A stretch of 64,000 nt of DNA from Spirochaetae bacterium HGW-Spirochaetae-1 (GCA_002839375.1 PGXY01000001.1:405948-469947), one strand, 5' to 3'; shown: positions 25,231-35,996, counted from the stretch's first letter. The notes: generated from the sequence alone by a model not told the origin. A program made the numbers and translations.

Positions 25231-27843
25231 ATGTTTATCGGGAAGGACGCCGTATTGAAACCCATCGTCACCGCCAGCACGGGCCTTGAAGGCCTCGATC
25301 ATATCGTGAACAATCTTAACCTGGGAGACAATGTCGTATGGCAGGTTGACAGTATAGACGATTACATGGAATTTGTAAAACCCTTCCTGGAGCAGTCACT
25401 GAAGGAAGGGAGGAAACTCGTCTATATGCGTTTCGCCACGCACCCCCCCGTGGTTGACACCAACGATGCCAGAATTAAAACCTACCAGTTGAATGCCTTT
25501 TCCGGTTTTGAGTCCTTCGCTCATGAAGTGTATACCATAATCGACCTTGAGGGGGAAGAGGCCTACTATATCTTTGACTGTCTTTCCGACCTTCTTTCAG
25601 CCTGGGCCACGGACCTCATGATCGGAAATTTTTTCGTCATAACCTGTCCCCATCTTTTTGTACTCAACACCGTGGCATATTTCGCCCTCTTCCGGAACAG
25701 CCATGATTATAAGACCATCGCCCGCATCAGGGAAACGACGCAGCTGCTCATCGATATCCACCATTTCGGCGGCAGCTATTATGTGCATCCCCTGAAGGTA
25801 TTGAATCGTTATTCGCCCACCATGTTTTTTCCCCACAAGAAGGAGGGAGAAAAATTTACTCCCATTATCAGCAGTGCCGACGCGGCGGATTTTATTCACT
25901 ATCTGCATAAGATAACAACGGAGGTTACCAAGAGGAACCTGGATTTCTGGGACCGCCTTTTTCTCGAAGTGGAAGCCCTCAAATGCGGCGATTACTGCGA
26001 AGAGGATAATCTCGATATGATTAACCGGCTGTGCCGGATCATTATCGGCCGCGATGAAAGGATTTTTTCCCTGGTGAGGAAGCATTTTATAATCGATGAT
26101 TTTATCGCCATCAATGACCGGCTTATCGGCACGGGGTTTATAGGCGGGAAGACCACGGGCATGCTCATCGCACGGAAGATGTTGATGAACGACAGCGGGC
26201 ACAAATGGCATAATCTCATGGAACCCCACGATTCCTTCTATATCGGTTCCGACGTGTTCTATACCTACATTGTGCAGAACGGCCTGTGGAGCCTTTTCAT
26301 GAAGCATAAGACGAAGGAGGGCTATTTCACGGCCGCTCCGGAACTGTGTGAGCGCATGATGGACGGAACTTTCCCCGATGCCATCAAGGAGCAGTTTCAG
26401 CAGATTATCGAATATTTCGGCCAGTCGCCATTCATTGTCCGTTCCAGTAGTCTCCTCGAGGACGCCTACGGGCACGCCTTCGCGGGTAAATATGAGAGCT
26501 ATTTCTGCGTCAACCAGGGGAGCCCCCAGGAACGCTACCAGGAATTCACCCGGGCCATCCGCCTCGTCTATGCCAGTACCATGAACGAAGACGCCCTGGC
26601 ATACCGCCTCCAGCGCGGCCTGGACCAGATGGATGAGCAGATGGCGCTCCTGGTGCAGCGCGTGTCCGGCGCCCACCGGCGGAATTATTTTTTCCCTGAC
26701 ATCGGCGGTGTTGGCCTCTCCTACAATACCTATGTGTGGAAGCAGGGCATGGACCCCGAGGCGGGCATGATGCGGATAGTGTTCGGCCTGGGGACCCGGG
26801 CGGTCAACCGCGTGGAAGGCGACTATCCCCGCATTGTCGCCCTGGATGCTCCCCAGGTACAGCCCCTGTCGGGGATGGATGACCTGAGAAAATTTTCGCA
26901 GCACGATGTCGATATCCTCAATATCGAAACGAATGCCATAGAGACGGTTCCCTTGGGCCGGCTTCTATCGGACCTGCCCGAACTTGACATGAATCGTTTT
27001 GCCGAGATGGACCTGGAACTGGCCCAGCGCATCCGCGATATGGGCCTGAAGGAAGCCACGCCCTGGCTCATCAATTTCCGGTATCTCCTGGCCGAGACGC
27101 AGTTTCCCGATCAGATGAAGGAACTGATGCAGACCATCGAAGAGGCCTATGACTATCCCGTTGATATTGAGTTCACCGTCAATTTCGCTTCCGACGGCAG
27201 GTATAAAATAAACCTGCTCCAGTGCCGCCCCTATCAGGCAAAGGGATTGAAGATGAATGTTGCCATTCCTGAAAACATCGATGAAGCCCGGACCTTTTTT
27301 CGCAGCGAAGGGAACTTTCTCGGGGGAAGCATACTGCAGCCCATTACGCGGATCATTTATGTCGATCCGGAAGGCTATTCGCGTCTGAACCAGTCGGGAA
27401 AGTACGACGTGGCCAGACTGGTGGGGAAGCTGAACAGGCTCATCGACGACCGCATGAATTTTCCCGCCATGCTCATCGGTCCCGGCCGCTGGGGCACCAC
27501 AACACCGTCACTGGGCGTGCCGGTCCGGTTCGCCGAGATAAATAACATCAGGGTCCTCGTTGAACTGGCGCAGATGAGCGAGAATGTCATGCCCGAGCTT
27601 TCCTTCGGTACTCACTTTTTCCAGGACCTGGTGGAAACGGAAATATTCTATATAGCACTTTTCCCTGAAAAGCAGGGGGTTTATCTCAACATGGATTTTC
27701 TCCGTCAATATGAAAATGGTATCCTGAGCATTTTGCCCGACAGCGGGGCCTATGCTGATATCGTACACGTCTACGATGTGGGCAGCGATACTGTAAGCAT
27801 CGCTGCGGATATCATATCCCAGAGGATTGTCTGCTACAGCTGA
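25231..27843 (+). CDS. P-loop-less KaiC-like domain fused to PEP-synthase-type ATP-grasp domain
   Basis: An 870-residue protein. ATG 25231 is used; TTG 25255 with GGAAGG upstream is an alternative. The first 250 residues repeat the domain of the preceding gene (TGLEGLDHIVNNLNLGDN, then VVWQVDSIDDYMEF in place of a P-loop). From about 300 to 670 lies a PPDK N-terminal (PEP/pyruvate-binding, ATP-grasp) domain: GGKTTGMLIARK, FIVRSSSLLEDAYG with FAGKYES, VFGLGTRAVNRVEGDYPR, and VDIEFTV with LLQCRPY. The phosphohistidine and PEP-binding barrel domains of true PEP synthase are absent. The last 170 residues have GPGRWGTTTPSLGVPV and look conserved but unassigned. It may phosphorylate an unknown substrate. 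Confidence 0.82.
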   Translation: MFIGKDAVLKPIVTASTGLEGLDHIVNNLNLGDNVVWQVDSIDDYMEFVKPFLEQSLKEGRKLVYMRFATHPPVVDTNDARIKTYQLNAFSGFESFAHEVYTIIDLEGEEAYYIFDCLSDLLSAWATDLMIGNFFVITCPHLFVLNTVAYFALFRNSHDYKTIARIRETTQLLIDIHHFGGSYYVHPLKVLNRYSPTMFFPHKKEGEKFTPIISSADAADFIHYLHKITTEVTKRNLDFWDRLFLEVEALKCGDYCEEDNLDMINRLCRIIIGRDERIFSLVRKHFIIDDFIAINDRLIGTGFIGGKTTGMLIARKMLMNDSGHKWHNLMEPHDSFYIGSDVFYTYIVQNGLWSLFMKHKTKEGYFTAAPELCERMMDGTFPDAIKEQFQQIIEYFGQSPFIVRSSSLLEDAYGHAFAGKYESYFCVNQGSPQERYQEFTRAIRLVYASTMNEDALAYRLQRGLDQMDEQMALLVQRVSGAHRRNYFFPDIGGVGLSYNTYVWKQGMDPEAGMMRIVFGLGTRAVNRVEGDYPRIVALDAPQVQPLSGMDDLRKFSQHDVDILNIETNAIETVPLGRLLSDLPELDMNRFAEMDLELAQRIRDMGLKEATPWLINFRYLLAETQFPDQMKELMQTIEEAYDYPVDIEFTVNFASDGRYKINLLQCRPYQAKGLKMNVAIPENIDEARTFFRSEGNFLGGSILQPITRIIYVDPEGYSRLNQSGKYDVARLVGKLNRLIDDRMNFPAMLIGPGRWGTTTPSLGVPVRFAEINNIRVLVELAQMSENVMPELSFGTHFFQDLVETEIFYIALFPEKQGVYLNMDFLRQYENGILSILPDSGAYADIVHVYDVGSDTVSIAADIISQRIVCYS

Positions 27844-27991
27844 GGCTTCCGGAATGTTCCGAGGGGCGGCACTGCAATTCCCATAATGAATTTTTGTTCA
27901 GGCCCTGCACATTTTCTTAAAAAATATTTAATCCTTAAGTGGTTTCAGGCGTATTATATTGAGACGTGAATAATATATCAGGAAAAAAGAT

Positions 27992-30166
27992 ATGTCAGAT
28001 ATGGGCAGCACCGCTATAGACAGGGCACGGGAAATTTTAGCGGAGGTCTTCGGCTACGAAGCCTTCAGGCCCCTGCAGGCCGAGATAATTGAAGCGGTTA
28101 TGAAAAAAAGTGATGCCCTGGTGGTGATGCCCACGGGCGGCGGGAAATCGATCTGTTACCAGATACCCGCGCTTATGTTTTCCGGGCTTACCGTTGTTAT
28201 CTCACCGCTTATTTCTCTTATGAAAGACCAGGTTGACCAGATGAAGCAGCTTGGAGTCGAGGCGGTTCTGCTCAACAGCTCGATCTCGCGTGACGAATAC
28301 GGCTCCAACATCGCTCTTATCCGGGATGGAACGGCAAAGCTACTGTATGTTGCGCCCGAGACCCTGCTTAAAAATGATATACTCTTACTGCTCACCACCG
28401 TTACCGTCGACTGTTTCGCCATTGACGAGGCGCACTGTATTTCCGAGTGGGGCCATGACTTCAGGCCGGAGTACCGGATGATAGCACAGGTACGGAAAAG
28501 GTTTCCCCGCGCGGTCTGCATGGCCCTGACCGCCACTGCGACGGAGAGAGTGAGGGGCGACATCAGGAAAAACCTGGAGATGAGTGAGACTTCCGACTTT
28601 ATAGCAAGTTTTAACAGGGACAACCTGTTTTACCGCATAACGCAAAAAAACGACGCCCTGAAACAGACGCTGGAATTTCTTTCGGGGCATAAAGGAGAAT
28701 CGGGTATAATCTACGCGTTTTCACGCGACAGTGTCGACCGCATTTATATGAGCCTGAAAAAACATGGATATTCGGTACGGCCTTATCACGCGGGACTGGC
28801 CGATGAGGATCGGCGCAAAAATCAGGAGCTCTTTCTGAAAGATGAGGTGCAGATAATTGTTGCCACAATTGCTTTCGGCATGGGAATACATAAAACCAAT
28901 GTCAGGTTTGTTATTCACTATGATCTTCCCAAGAGCATAGAGGCGTATTACCAGGAGACGGGTCGCGCCGGTCGCGACGGGGTCGATTCCACGTGCCTGC
29001 TCCTTTACAGCTATTCTGACATACATAAGATCCGTTATTTCATTGATCAGAAACCCGATGAAACCGAAAAGAAAGCAGCGGTATCACAGCTGAACGCCCT
29101 GGTCAACTACGCCGATTCTGAGTGCTGTCGCCGTATTCCCCTCATCACCTATTTCGGTGAGGAATACAGCAGAGAAAGCTGCGGCATGTGCGACAACTGC
29201 GTTTCACCCCAGGAACAGGGCGACGACCTGACCCTTGCGGCGCAGATGTTCCTTTCCTGTGTTAAAAGAACGGGCGAAAAATTCGGTACGGGGCATATAG
29301 TCCAGGTCCTGCGCGGCTCAGGCGCAGCAAGGATCAGGGAACTGGGGCATAATGGATTGAGCACGTACGGTATCGGCAAAGACTATTCCGTGCAGTCATG
29401 GAAAAACATGGCGCGACAGTTTGTAACCAAGGGACTCCTTATACAGGACATGCAGAGTTACGGTGAGCTAAAGCTTACTGAAAAGGGGCATGCTGTGATG
29501 AGAGGATTTGAAAAAGTGATGGGGCGGTTTGGCGAGAATGCCACGGCACAAAAAAAGCCCATTTCCGGTATCAGTTATGACGGCATGCTTTTTGAACTGC
29601 TCCGTGAAAAAAGAAGGGCTCTTGCCGCTGAAGCGAATGTTCCTCCCTATGTAATATTTTCAGATAAAACGCTCATGGCCATTGCAGAGGCCTATCCACA
29701 GAGCAGAGAAAGCCTCATGACAATTCACGGCATCGGTGCGCATAAGATCCAGAAGTTCGGTGAAATAATTATTTCCATCGTTAAAGAGTATTGCGAGGAA
29801 AAAGGGATAATTGATAAGACGGTCGAAATTCCCGCTCCGCGTGAATATGTAAAAAAACCGAGACATGTTCAGATCGGCGAGCTGTATAATGCAGGGCGTT
29901 CAATTACCGAGATAGAAGCTGCAGAAGGAGTGCAGAGAATAACTGTTATCTCGAACCTCAAAAAATATGTCCAGGACGGATATTCGATTACATCGGCAGG
30001 TTTGCGGCCGCTCCTTTCGCTCGATGCGGAGCGTATTTTGTCAGTTATTGCGGCTTTTGACCGGCACGGCCACGAATTTCTAAAACCCGTATTCGAAGAG
30101 CTGGGAGGATCCGTCGACTATGATACCCTCCAGATATGCAGGCTCTACTATCTTTGCAGTGACTGA
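27992..30166 (+). CDS. recQ: ATP-dependent DNA helicase RecQ
   Basis: A 724-residue helicase. Walker A is TGGGKS, the Walker B/DEAH box is AIDEAHCISEWGHDFRP, and motif VI is QETGRAGRDG. The RQC zinc site is visible in ECCRRIPLITYF with CGMCDNC. A winged-helix RQC part, an HRDC-like region (about 540-600) and a C-terminal helical HTH-like domain follow. It unwinds DNA 3'-5' in recombination and fork repair. Length is above the usual 610 because of the C-terminal extension. No sign of truncation. Confidence 0.95.
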   Translation: MSDMGSTAIDRAREILAEVFGYEAFRPLQAEIIEAVMKKSDALVVMPTGGGKSICYQIPALMFSGLTVVISPLISLMKDQVDQMKQLGVEAVLLNSSISRDEYGSNIALIRDGTAKLLYVAPETLLKNDILLLLTTVTVDCFAIDEAHCISEWGHDFRPEYRMIAQVRKRFPRAVCMALTATATERVRGDIRKNLEMSETSDFIASFNRDNLFYRITQKNDALKQTLEFLSGHKGESGIIYAFSRDSVDRIYMSLKKHGYSVRPYHAGLADEDRRKNQELFLKDEVQIIVATIAFGMGIHKTNVRFVIHYDLPKSIEAYYQETGRAGRDGVDSTCLLLYSYSDIHKIRYFIDQKPDETEKKAAVSQLNALVNYADSECCRRIPLITYFGEEYSRESCGMCDNCVSPQEQGDDLTLAAQMFLSCVKRTGEKFGTGHIVQVLRGSGAARIRELGHNGLSTYGIGKDYSVQSWKNMARQFVTKGLLIQDMQSYGELKLTEKGHAVMRGFEKVMGRFGENATAQKKPISGISYDGMLFELLREKRRALAAEANVPPYVIFSDKTLMAIAEAYPQSRESLMTIHGIGAHKIQKFGEIIISIVKEYCEEKGIIDKTVEIPAPREYVKKPRHVQIGELYNAGRSITEIEAAEGVQRITVISNLKKYVQDGYSITSAGLRPLLSLDAERILSVIAAFDRHGHEFLKPVFEELGGSVDYDTLQICRLYYLCSD

Positions 30167-31767
<1,601 letters not shown>

Positions 31768-31776
31768 AAAAATCAT

Positions 31777-31811
31777 ATGCCGGGATTCGGTTATGAATCC
31801 CGGCATTTTTA
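31777..31811 (+). terminator. terminator between gdhA and nfnA
   Basis: A perfect 12-bp stem (ATGCCGGGATTC and its complement, 31777-31788 and 31795-31806), loop GGTTAT, and a run of five T. Its place supports ATG 31877 as the start of the next gene and argues against longer starts. Confidence 0.9.
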
Positions 31812-31876
31812 TCATTCCCCATGCTGTTCCATCAGGGCCTCCGGAAATTTATGAAATGCACTCAGAGGAAAATAAC

Positions 31877-32722
31877 ATGCATACCATTCATTCAAATGAT
31901 CTTGTTCAGCCTACACTGGGAAGAATGGTGGTTGACGCTCCGTATGTCGCCGAGTACAGGAAAGCCGGCCAGTTTATAATTCTGCGGATTGATGAATTCG
32001 GCGAGAGGATTCCCCTCACCATCGCCGACGCCGATAAAGATAAAGGTACCATCACCCTCTACTACCAGATTGTGGGGGTGACGACACGGAAAATGTCACT
32101 GCTGAAAAAAGGGGACCATCTGCAGGATATCGCCGGACCGCTGGGCCATCCCACTGACGTGAAGCGTTACGGGACCGTGGCCTGTATCGGCGGCGGTATC
32201 GGCATCGCGCCGCTTTATCCCATTTCCCGGGCCATGAAGGAGGCCGGCAACAGGGTCGTCAATATACTGGGCGCCCGTTCGAAGGACCTTCTCATCCTCG
32301 AAGACGAGCTGCGCGCCATAGGCGATGAAACCATCGTCTGCACCGATGACGGCTCATACGGCAAAAAGGACTTTGTCACCGGCGCACTCCGGGACCTCAT
32401 GGCGAAAGAAAAAGTCGATATTGTCGTTGCCATCGGTCCCGTGCCCATGATGAAGGCCGTGAGCGACATGACCAGGGAGCCGGCCATCCGAACTTTTGTC
32501 AGTCTTAACTCGATCATGGTGGATGGAACGGGAATGTGCGGGGGCTGCCGTGTAACCGTCGGTGGCGGAACGAAATTTACGTGCGTTGACGGACCGGAGT
32601 TCAACGGACACGAGGTTGATTTCGGCGAGCTCGTATCGCGCCTGGGCACGTATCGGGGTGAGGAACGCGTCTCCGATGAAAAACATAAGCACGCGTGCAG
32701 AATCGGTTTGGACAGGAATTGA
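31877..32722 (+). CDS. nfnA: NfnA-like ferredoxin:NADP oxidoreductase subunit alpha, copy 1
   Basis: A 281-residue flavoprotein of the PyrK/SudB/NfnA type. FAD-domain phrases: AGQFIILRIDEFGERIPLTI; NAD-domain: CIGGGIGIAPLYPISRAM; [2Fe-2S] site: DGTGMCGGCRV with a further Cys in FTCVDGPEF. ATG 31877 follows AGAGGAAA. In Nfn, this subunit works with NfnB to bifurcate electrons between ferredoxin, NAD(H) and NADP(H). A near-identical copy is at 61424-62275. It is followed after 2 nt by the B subunit. Confidence 0.87.
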   Translation: MHTIHSNDLVQPTLGRMVVDAPYVAEYRKAGQFIILRIDEFGERIPLTIADADKDKGTITLYYQIVGVTTRKMSLLKKGDHLQDIAGPLGHPTDVKRYGTVACIGGGIGIAPLYPISRAMKEAGNRVVNILGARSKDLLILEDELRAIGDETIVCTDDGSYGKKDFVTGALRDLMAKEKVDIVVAIGPVPMMKAVSDMTREPAIRTFVSLNSIMVDGTGMCGGCRVTVGGGTKFTCVDGPEFNGHEVDFGELVSRLGTYRGEERVSDEKHKHACRIGLDRN

Positions 32723-32724
32723 AT

Positions 32725-34122
32725 ATGAAAGACAGGATACCACGACAGAAGATGCCGGAACTGACACCGGCCGAGAGAAAGAATAACTTTAATGAAATAC
32801 CCCTGGGCTACTCGAAAGAAACGGCCATGCTGGAGGCATCGCGTTGCATACAGTGCAAGAAGCCTGCCTGCGTCGGGGGTTGTCCCGTGAATGTGGATAT
32901 TCCCGGTTTTATTAAAGAGATCACCGACGGGAATTTTTCAGGGGCCTTTGCCGTTCTGAAAAAGACCAATACCCTCCCCGCGGTATGCGGCAGGGTCTGT
33001 CCCCAGGAGTCGCAGTGCGAGGCGCAATGCATCCTGGGTAAGAAATTTGAGCCTGTGGCCATCGGCAAGCTGGAACGGTTCGTGGCCGATTATGAACGCG
33101 AGGTAGAAAATGCCGCGGCCCGTGAAGCGGACGGGAAGAAGGATAAAAAAGTTGCCATTATCGGCGCCGGACCGGCGGGTCTTACCGCTGCAGGAGACCT
33201 GGCGCAGCGGGGTTATGCCGTAACGATTTTCGAGGCGCTCCATAGCCCCGGCGGAGTACTGGTGTACGGGATTCCCCAGTTCAGGCTGCCTAAGGAGATC
33301 GTGCATTATGAAATTGAAGCGCTGAAAAAACGCGGCGTCGAACTGGTCCTGAACCGGGTCGTGGGAATGTCCCAGACCGTCGATGACCTGCTGGACCGGG
33401 ATTACCATGCCGTGTTCGTGGGAACCGGGGCCGGGCTGCCGCTCTTTCTCAACATAGCAGGAGAGAATCTCAAGGGAGTTTACAGCGCCAACGAATATCT
33501 TACCAGGGCCAATCTCATGAAGGCCTATAAATTTCCTGAATACGATACACCCATTATCAGGGGGAAAAATATCGCCGTATTCGGCGGCGGGAATGTTGCC
33601 ATGGACGCGGCACGCGTGGCCAACAGGCTGGGTGCCGAGAACGTGTACCTGGTGTACCGCCGGTCACGTGACGAAATGCCGGCCCGCCTCGAGGAGATAC
33701 ATCATGCCGATGAGGAAGGGATCAACTTTCAGCTCCTGACGAACCCCGTGCGCTTTCTCGGTGATGAATCGGGGAACCTGAAGGGCGTGGAATGTCTCCG
33801 CATGGAACTGGGCGAGCCCGATGAATCGGGAAGAAGACGGCCCGTTACGGTGAAGGGCTCGGAGTTTATCATCGATATCGACGTGGCCATCATCGCCATC
33901 GGAAACGCTCCCAATCCCATCATCCAGAAGAGCACCGTGGGGCTCGACACGACGAAATGGGGAACCATCGTGGCGGACAACACGACAATGAAGACGAGCA
34001 AAAAAGGCGTATTCGCCGGCGGTGATATCGTTTCCGGCGCGGCAACGGTCATCGAGGCCATGGGAGCCGGGAGGAAGGCAGCTGCAGCCATCGATGAGTT
34101 CTGTACAACGGGTGCCTGGTAG
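32725..34122 (+). CDS. nfnB: NfnB/GltD-like subunit, copy 1
   Basis: A 465-residue protein of the glutamate-synthase small-subunit family. [4Fe-4S] ligands are in CIQCKKPACVGGCP and CGRVCPQESQCEAQC. FAD and NADPH sites are AIIGAGPAGLTAAG and VFGGGNVAMDAAR, with the end motif GGDIVSGAATVIEAMGAGRK. Without a large GltB subunit nearby and next to an NfnA-like gene it is best read as NfnB. It has the same length as the second copy at 60037-61434. A strong terminator follows. Confidence 0.87.
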   Translation: MKDRIPRQKMPELTPAERKNNFNEIPLGYSKETAMLEASRCIQCKKPACVGGCPVNVDIPGFIKEITDGNFSGAFAVLKKTNTLPAVCGRVCPQESQCEAQCILGKKFEPVAIGKLERFVADYEREVENAAAREADGKKDKKVAIIGAGPAGLTAAGDLAQRGYAVTIFEALHSPGGVLVYGIPQFRLPKEIVHYEIEALKKRGVELVLNRVVGMSQTVDDLLDRDYHAVFVGTGAGLPLFLNIAGENLKGVYSANEYLTRANLMKAYKFPEYDTPIIRGKNIAVFGGGNVAMDAARVANRLGAENVYLVYRRSRDEMPARLEEIHHADEEGINFQLLTNPVRFLGDESGNLKGVECLRMELGEPDESGRRRPVTVKGSEFIIDIDVAIIAIGNAPNPIIQKSTVGLDTTKWGTIVADNTTMKTSKKGVFAGGDIVSGAATVIEAMGAGRKAAAAIDEFCTTGAW

Positions 34123-34155
34123 CACTGAATACTACGGTTTTTTATATGATTGAAA

Positions 34156-34177
34156 GGGGGCTTCGGCCCCCTTTTTT
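34156..34177 (+). terminator. rho-independent terminator of nfnAB copy 1
   Basis: GGGGGC-TTCG-GCCCCC stem and tetraloop, followed by six T. Confidence 0.93.
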
Positions 34178-34287
34178 ATTATACCGGCATGCAGTAGATG
34201 CTGCCCGGGCAATTACCGGGGGAAAATGTATTGAAATTTTACAGCCTTATCGGTACAAGGAACCCTTATCAATCACCTGATGATTTC

Positions 34288-35394
34288 ATGGACAGCATGA
34301 ACACACGGAAAATACTATCTACATCACTGGTCTTCGGGCTGCTTCCCCTTTCGGTACTGCTCTTCGCGGGATCGGCATGGGTTCCCGATTTTATCGAGCA
34401 CGTTTACGCACGGTGCCTCTATCCTGCCATGGCTTCTCCTCTGAGCAGGGTCACGGGGGTCTTGCCCTTTTCATTGGCCGAGTTTTTTATCTATGGAGCG
34501 GCGCTTTTATTCTTTTTCAGGATTGTGCGTGCCGTGGTGCGCATGGCCCGCCGTCGTGTAAAGATACGGACGCAACTGGGACGTTTTGTGCGACATGCAT
34601 TTCTGGTACTGGGTATCATATATTTTCTGTTTATTTTTCTCTGGGGATGCAATAACAACCGGTGGACCCTGGAAAGGATCGAAGGGTATGAAACGGGCAG
34701 CGTTACGGTGAGTGAGCTGGAACGCTGCATCACCGAGATGAATCGCGGTGCTGCCCTTGAAGTGCCGGCGGTGATGCGTGATGCCGGGGGGATCATGCTG
34801 CGGGGAAACCGGAAAGACTTGATCTGCGTTGTTGAGGATTCCTTCGGGACATGCAGTTTCCTGAGTCCCCTTCTGGAAGGAACATACGGGCGGCCCAAGG
34901 AGTATTTCTTCTCCACGATTCTCAGTAGAATGGGCACCGCGGGCTTTTATTTTCCTTTTACAGGTGAAGTGACCCTCAACGGCGATATCCCCGCCGTTAC
35001 CCGGCCCTTTGTCATGGCCCATGAAATGGCACACCAGCGGGGGTTCGCCCGGGAGAACGAGGCCAACTTCATCGCCTATCGGGTCTGCGCCGCGTCGGCC
35101 TCGGCAGAGCTCCGGTATTCGGCCCGGGTCACGGCCATCATGTACCTTCTGGGAAACCTGAAGAGGGAAGACACGGCGCGATATGAGGCGATACTGAAGC
35201 GCCTTGACCGCCGCGTGCTTGCCGAGATTGATAACAACCGGAAATTCTGGCAGTCCCGCCAGGGACGGGCCCGGAAAATATTCAGCGCCTGGAACGACCT
35301 TTTTCTCAGGGCCAGCAACCAGAAGGAGGGGCGGAAGAGCTACGGCCGCTTTACGGACCTCCTCGTGGCGGCCATGCGCAGCGGACAGCTGTAA
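34288..35394 (+). CDS. DUF3810-like membrane protein with HExxH motif
   Basis: A 368-residue protein. Three hydrophobic segments lie in the first 125 residues (VFGLLPLSVLLFAGSAW, LAEFFIYGAALLFFF, FLVLGIIYFLFIFLWG). A soluble part follows with HEMAHQRGFARENEANF (His at about 245), a zinc-peptidase-like HExxH plus downstream Glu. This layout matches DUF3810. The start is uncertain; ATG 34288 is used, but TTG 34231 behind GGGGGAAA is possible. Role unknown, perhaps envelope proteolysis. Confidence 0.72.
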   Translation: MDSMNTRKILSTSLVFGLLPLSVLLFAGSAWVPDFIEHVYARCLYPAMASPLSRVTGVLPFSLAEFFIYGAALLFFFRIVRAVVRMARRRVKIRTQLGRFVRHAFLVLGIIYFLFIFLWGCNNNRWTLERIEGYETGSVTVSELERCITEMNRGAALEVPAVMRDAGGIMLRGNRKDLICVVEDSFGTCSFLSPLLEGTYGRPKEYFFSTILSRMGTAGFYFPFTGEVTLNGDIPAVTRPFVMAHEMAHQRGFARENEANFIAYRVCAASASAELRYSARVTAIMYLLGNLKREDTARYEAILKRLDRRVLAEIDNNRKFWQSRQGRARKIFSAWNDLFLRASNQKEGRKSYGRFTDLLVAAMRSGQL

Positions 35395-35454
35395 AAATTT
35401 CAGGCGCTTTAGAAGATTAGAATACCCCGCCCCTGCTTGTTTATCGTGGAAATA

Positions 35455-35483
35455 TTGTTTTACCCGACTGCTTTGTGTATATT
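35455..35483 (+). promoter_or_regulatory. candidate promoter of triple-repeat gene
   Basis: TTGTTT (35455-35460), 17-nt spacer, TATATT (35478-35483), 33 nt upstream of the gene start. Confidence 0.6.
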
Positions 35484-35515
35484 ATAGACAAATACTCTGC
35501 AGGAGGTTGAACGCC

Positions 35516-35752
35516 ATGAAAAACATAGCGCCCCATATTGACGAAGGGGATGTTTTTGCCAGTTTCATGCACCCCGATGAATTTTACCGGCATGAGAAAA
35601 ACATCCCGAAACATATTGATGAAGGCGATGTTTTCGCCAGTTTCATGCATCCTGAAGAATGGTACCGGCATGAGAAAAACATCCCGAAACATATTGACGA
35701 AGGGGATGTCTTTGCCAGTTTTATTCATCCCGATGACGGGACCAGGCATTAG
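35516..35752 (+). CDS. 78-residue protein of three tandem 26-residue repeats
   Basis: After Met come three repeats (DNA 35519-35596, 35597-35674, 35675-35749) with the invariant core HIDEGDVFAS followed by F-[MI]-HP and usually ending in YRHE. The repeats differ at several synonymous sites (GAC/GAT, GGG/GGC, TTT/TTC, CAC/CAT) while the core protein is kept, which argues for a real coding gene. AGGAGG stands 9 nt before ATG 35516. No signal peptide; acidic, His- and aromatic-rich. I do not recognise the family. It lies alone between the DUF3810-like gene and a TetR operon. Confidence 0.72.
   Translation: MKNIAPHIDEGDVFASFMHPDEFYRHEKNIPKHIDEGDVFASFMHPEEWYRHEKNIPKHIDEGDVFASFIHPDDGTRH
35519..35749. 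repeat. three 78-bp tandem DNA repeats
   Basis: In-frame tandem units of 78, 78 and 75 bp. Because the unit is a multiple of 3, the opposite strand also shows an open repeat frame, but it lacks an RBS. Confidence 0.93.
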
Positions 35753-35961
35753 ATAAAGCATTATGCACACGGTGATTTCCCACCCGATATGCCGCTGTTA
35801 TAGTGACAGGATGACGTGGTATAGCCTGCCGTTATGAATTCTCAGTCGAGCTCTGTTTTATTTTCCCGGGATGATCATATTCTGTGATGTCCTGTCTGTC
35901 CGCGCCTCCCTGTGTTCGGGTTCATGATTGCCTCTCTCATAAATTATTTTTAAAAAAAGAG

Positions 35962-35990
35962 TTGACTAGAATGATATTCTAGAATAACAT
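35962..35990 (+). promoter_or_regulatory. promoter of TetR operon, start point near the ATG
   Basis: TTGACT (35962-35967), 17-nt spacer, TAACAT (35985-35990). The expected RNA start is about 35997, the A of the first ATG, and no Shine-Dalgarno sequence precedes it, so the mRNA may be leaderless. Confidence 0.6.
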
Positions 35991-35995
35991 TCTAG
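35966..35995. promoter_or_regulatory. two overlapping palindromic operators
   Basis: CTAGAATGATATTCTAG (35966-35982) and CTAGAATAACATTCTAG (35979-35995) share CTAG. Each is a perfect 7-bp inverted repeat around 3 nt. They cover the promoter spacer and -10, ideal for autorepression by the TetR protein encoded next. Confidence 0.85.
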
Positions 35996-35996
35996 T

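Larger units (their letters stand above)
35753..35996. promoter_or_regulatory. 244-nt TetR upstream region
   Basis: No gene is seen. The last 35 nt hold the promoter and double operator described separately. Confidence 0.5.

Noticed and set aside
25231..27843. Classical PEP synthase or pyruvate phosphate dikinase
   Set aside because: The phosphohistidine swivel domain and the PEP-binding barrel are absent, and a KaiC-like domain is at the N-terminus.
31877..34122. Glutamate synthase (GltBD) next to gdhA
   Set aside because: There is no large subunit; the small-subunit-like gene is paired with a PyrK/NfnA-type flavoprotein, so Nfn is the better reading.
35441..35770. Leftward 109-codon open frame over the tandem repeats
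   Set aside because: It exists only because the 78-bp unit is a multiple of three; it has no RBS, and the synonymous changes fit the rightward frame.
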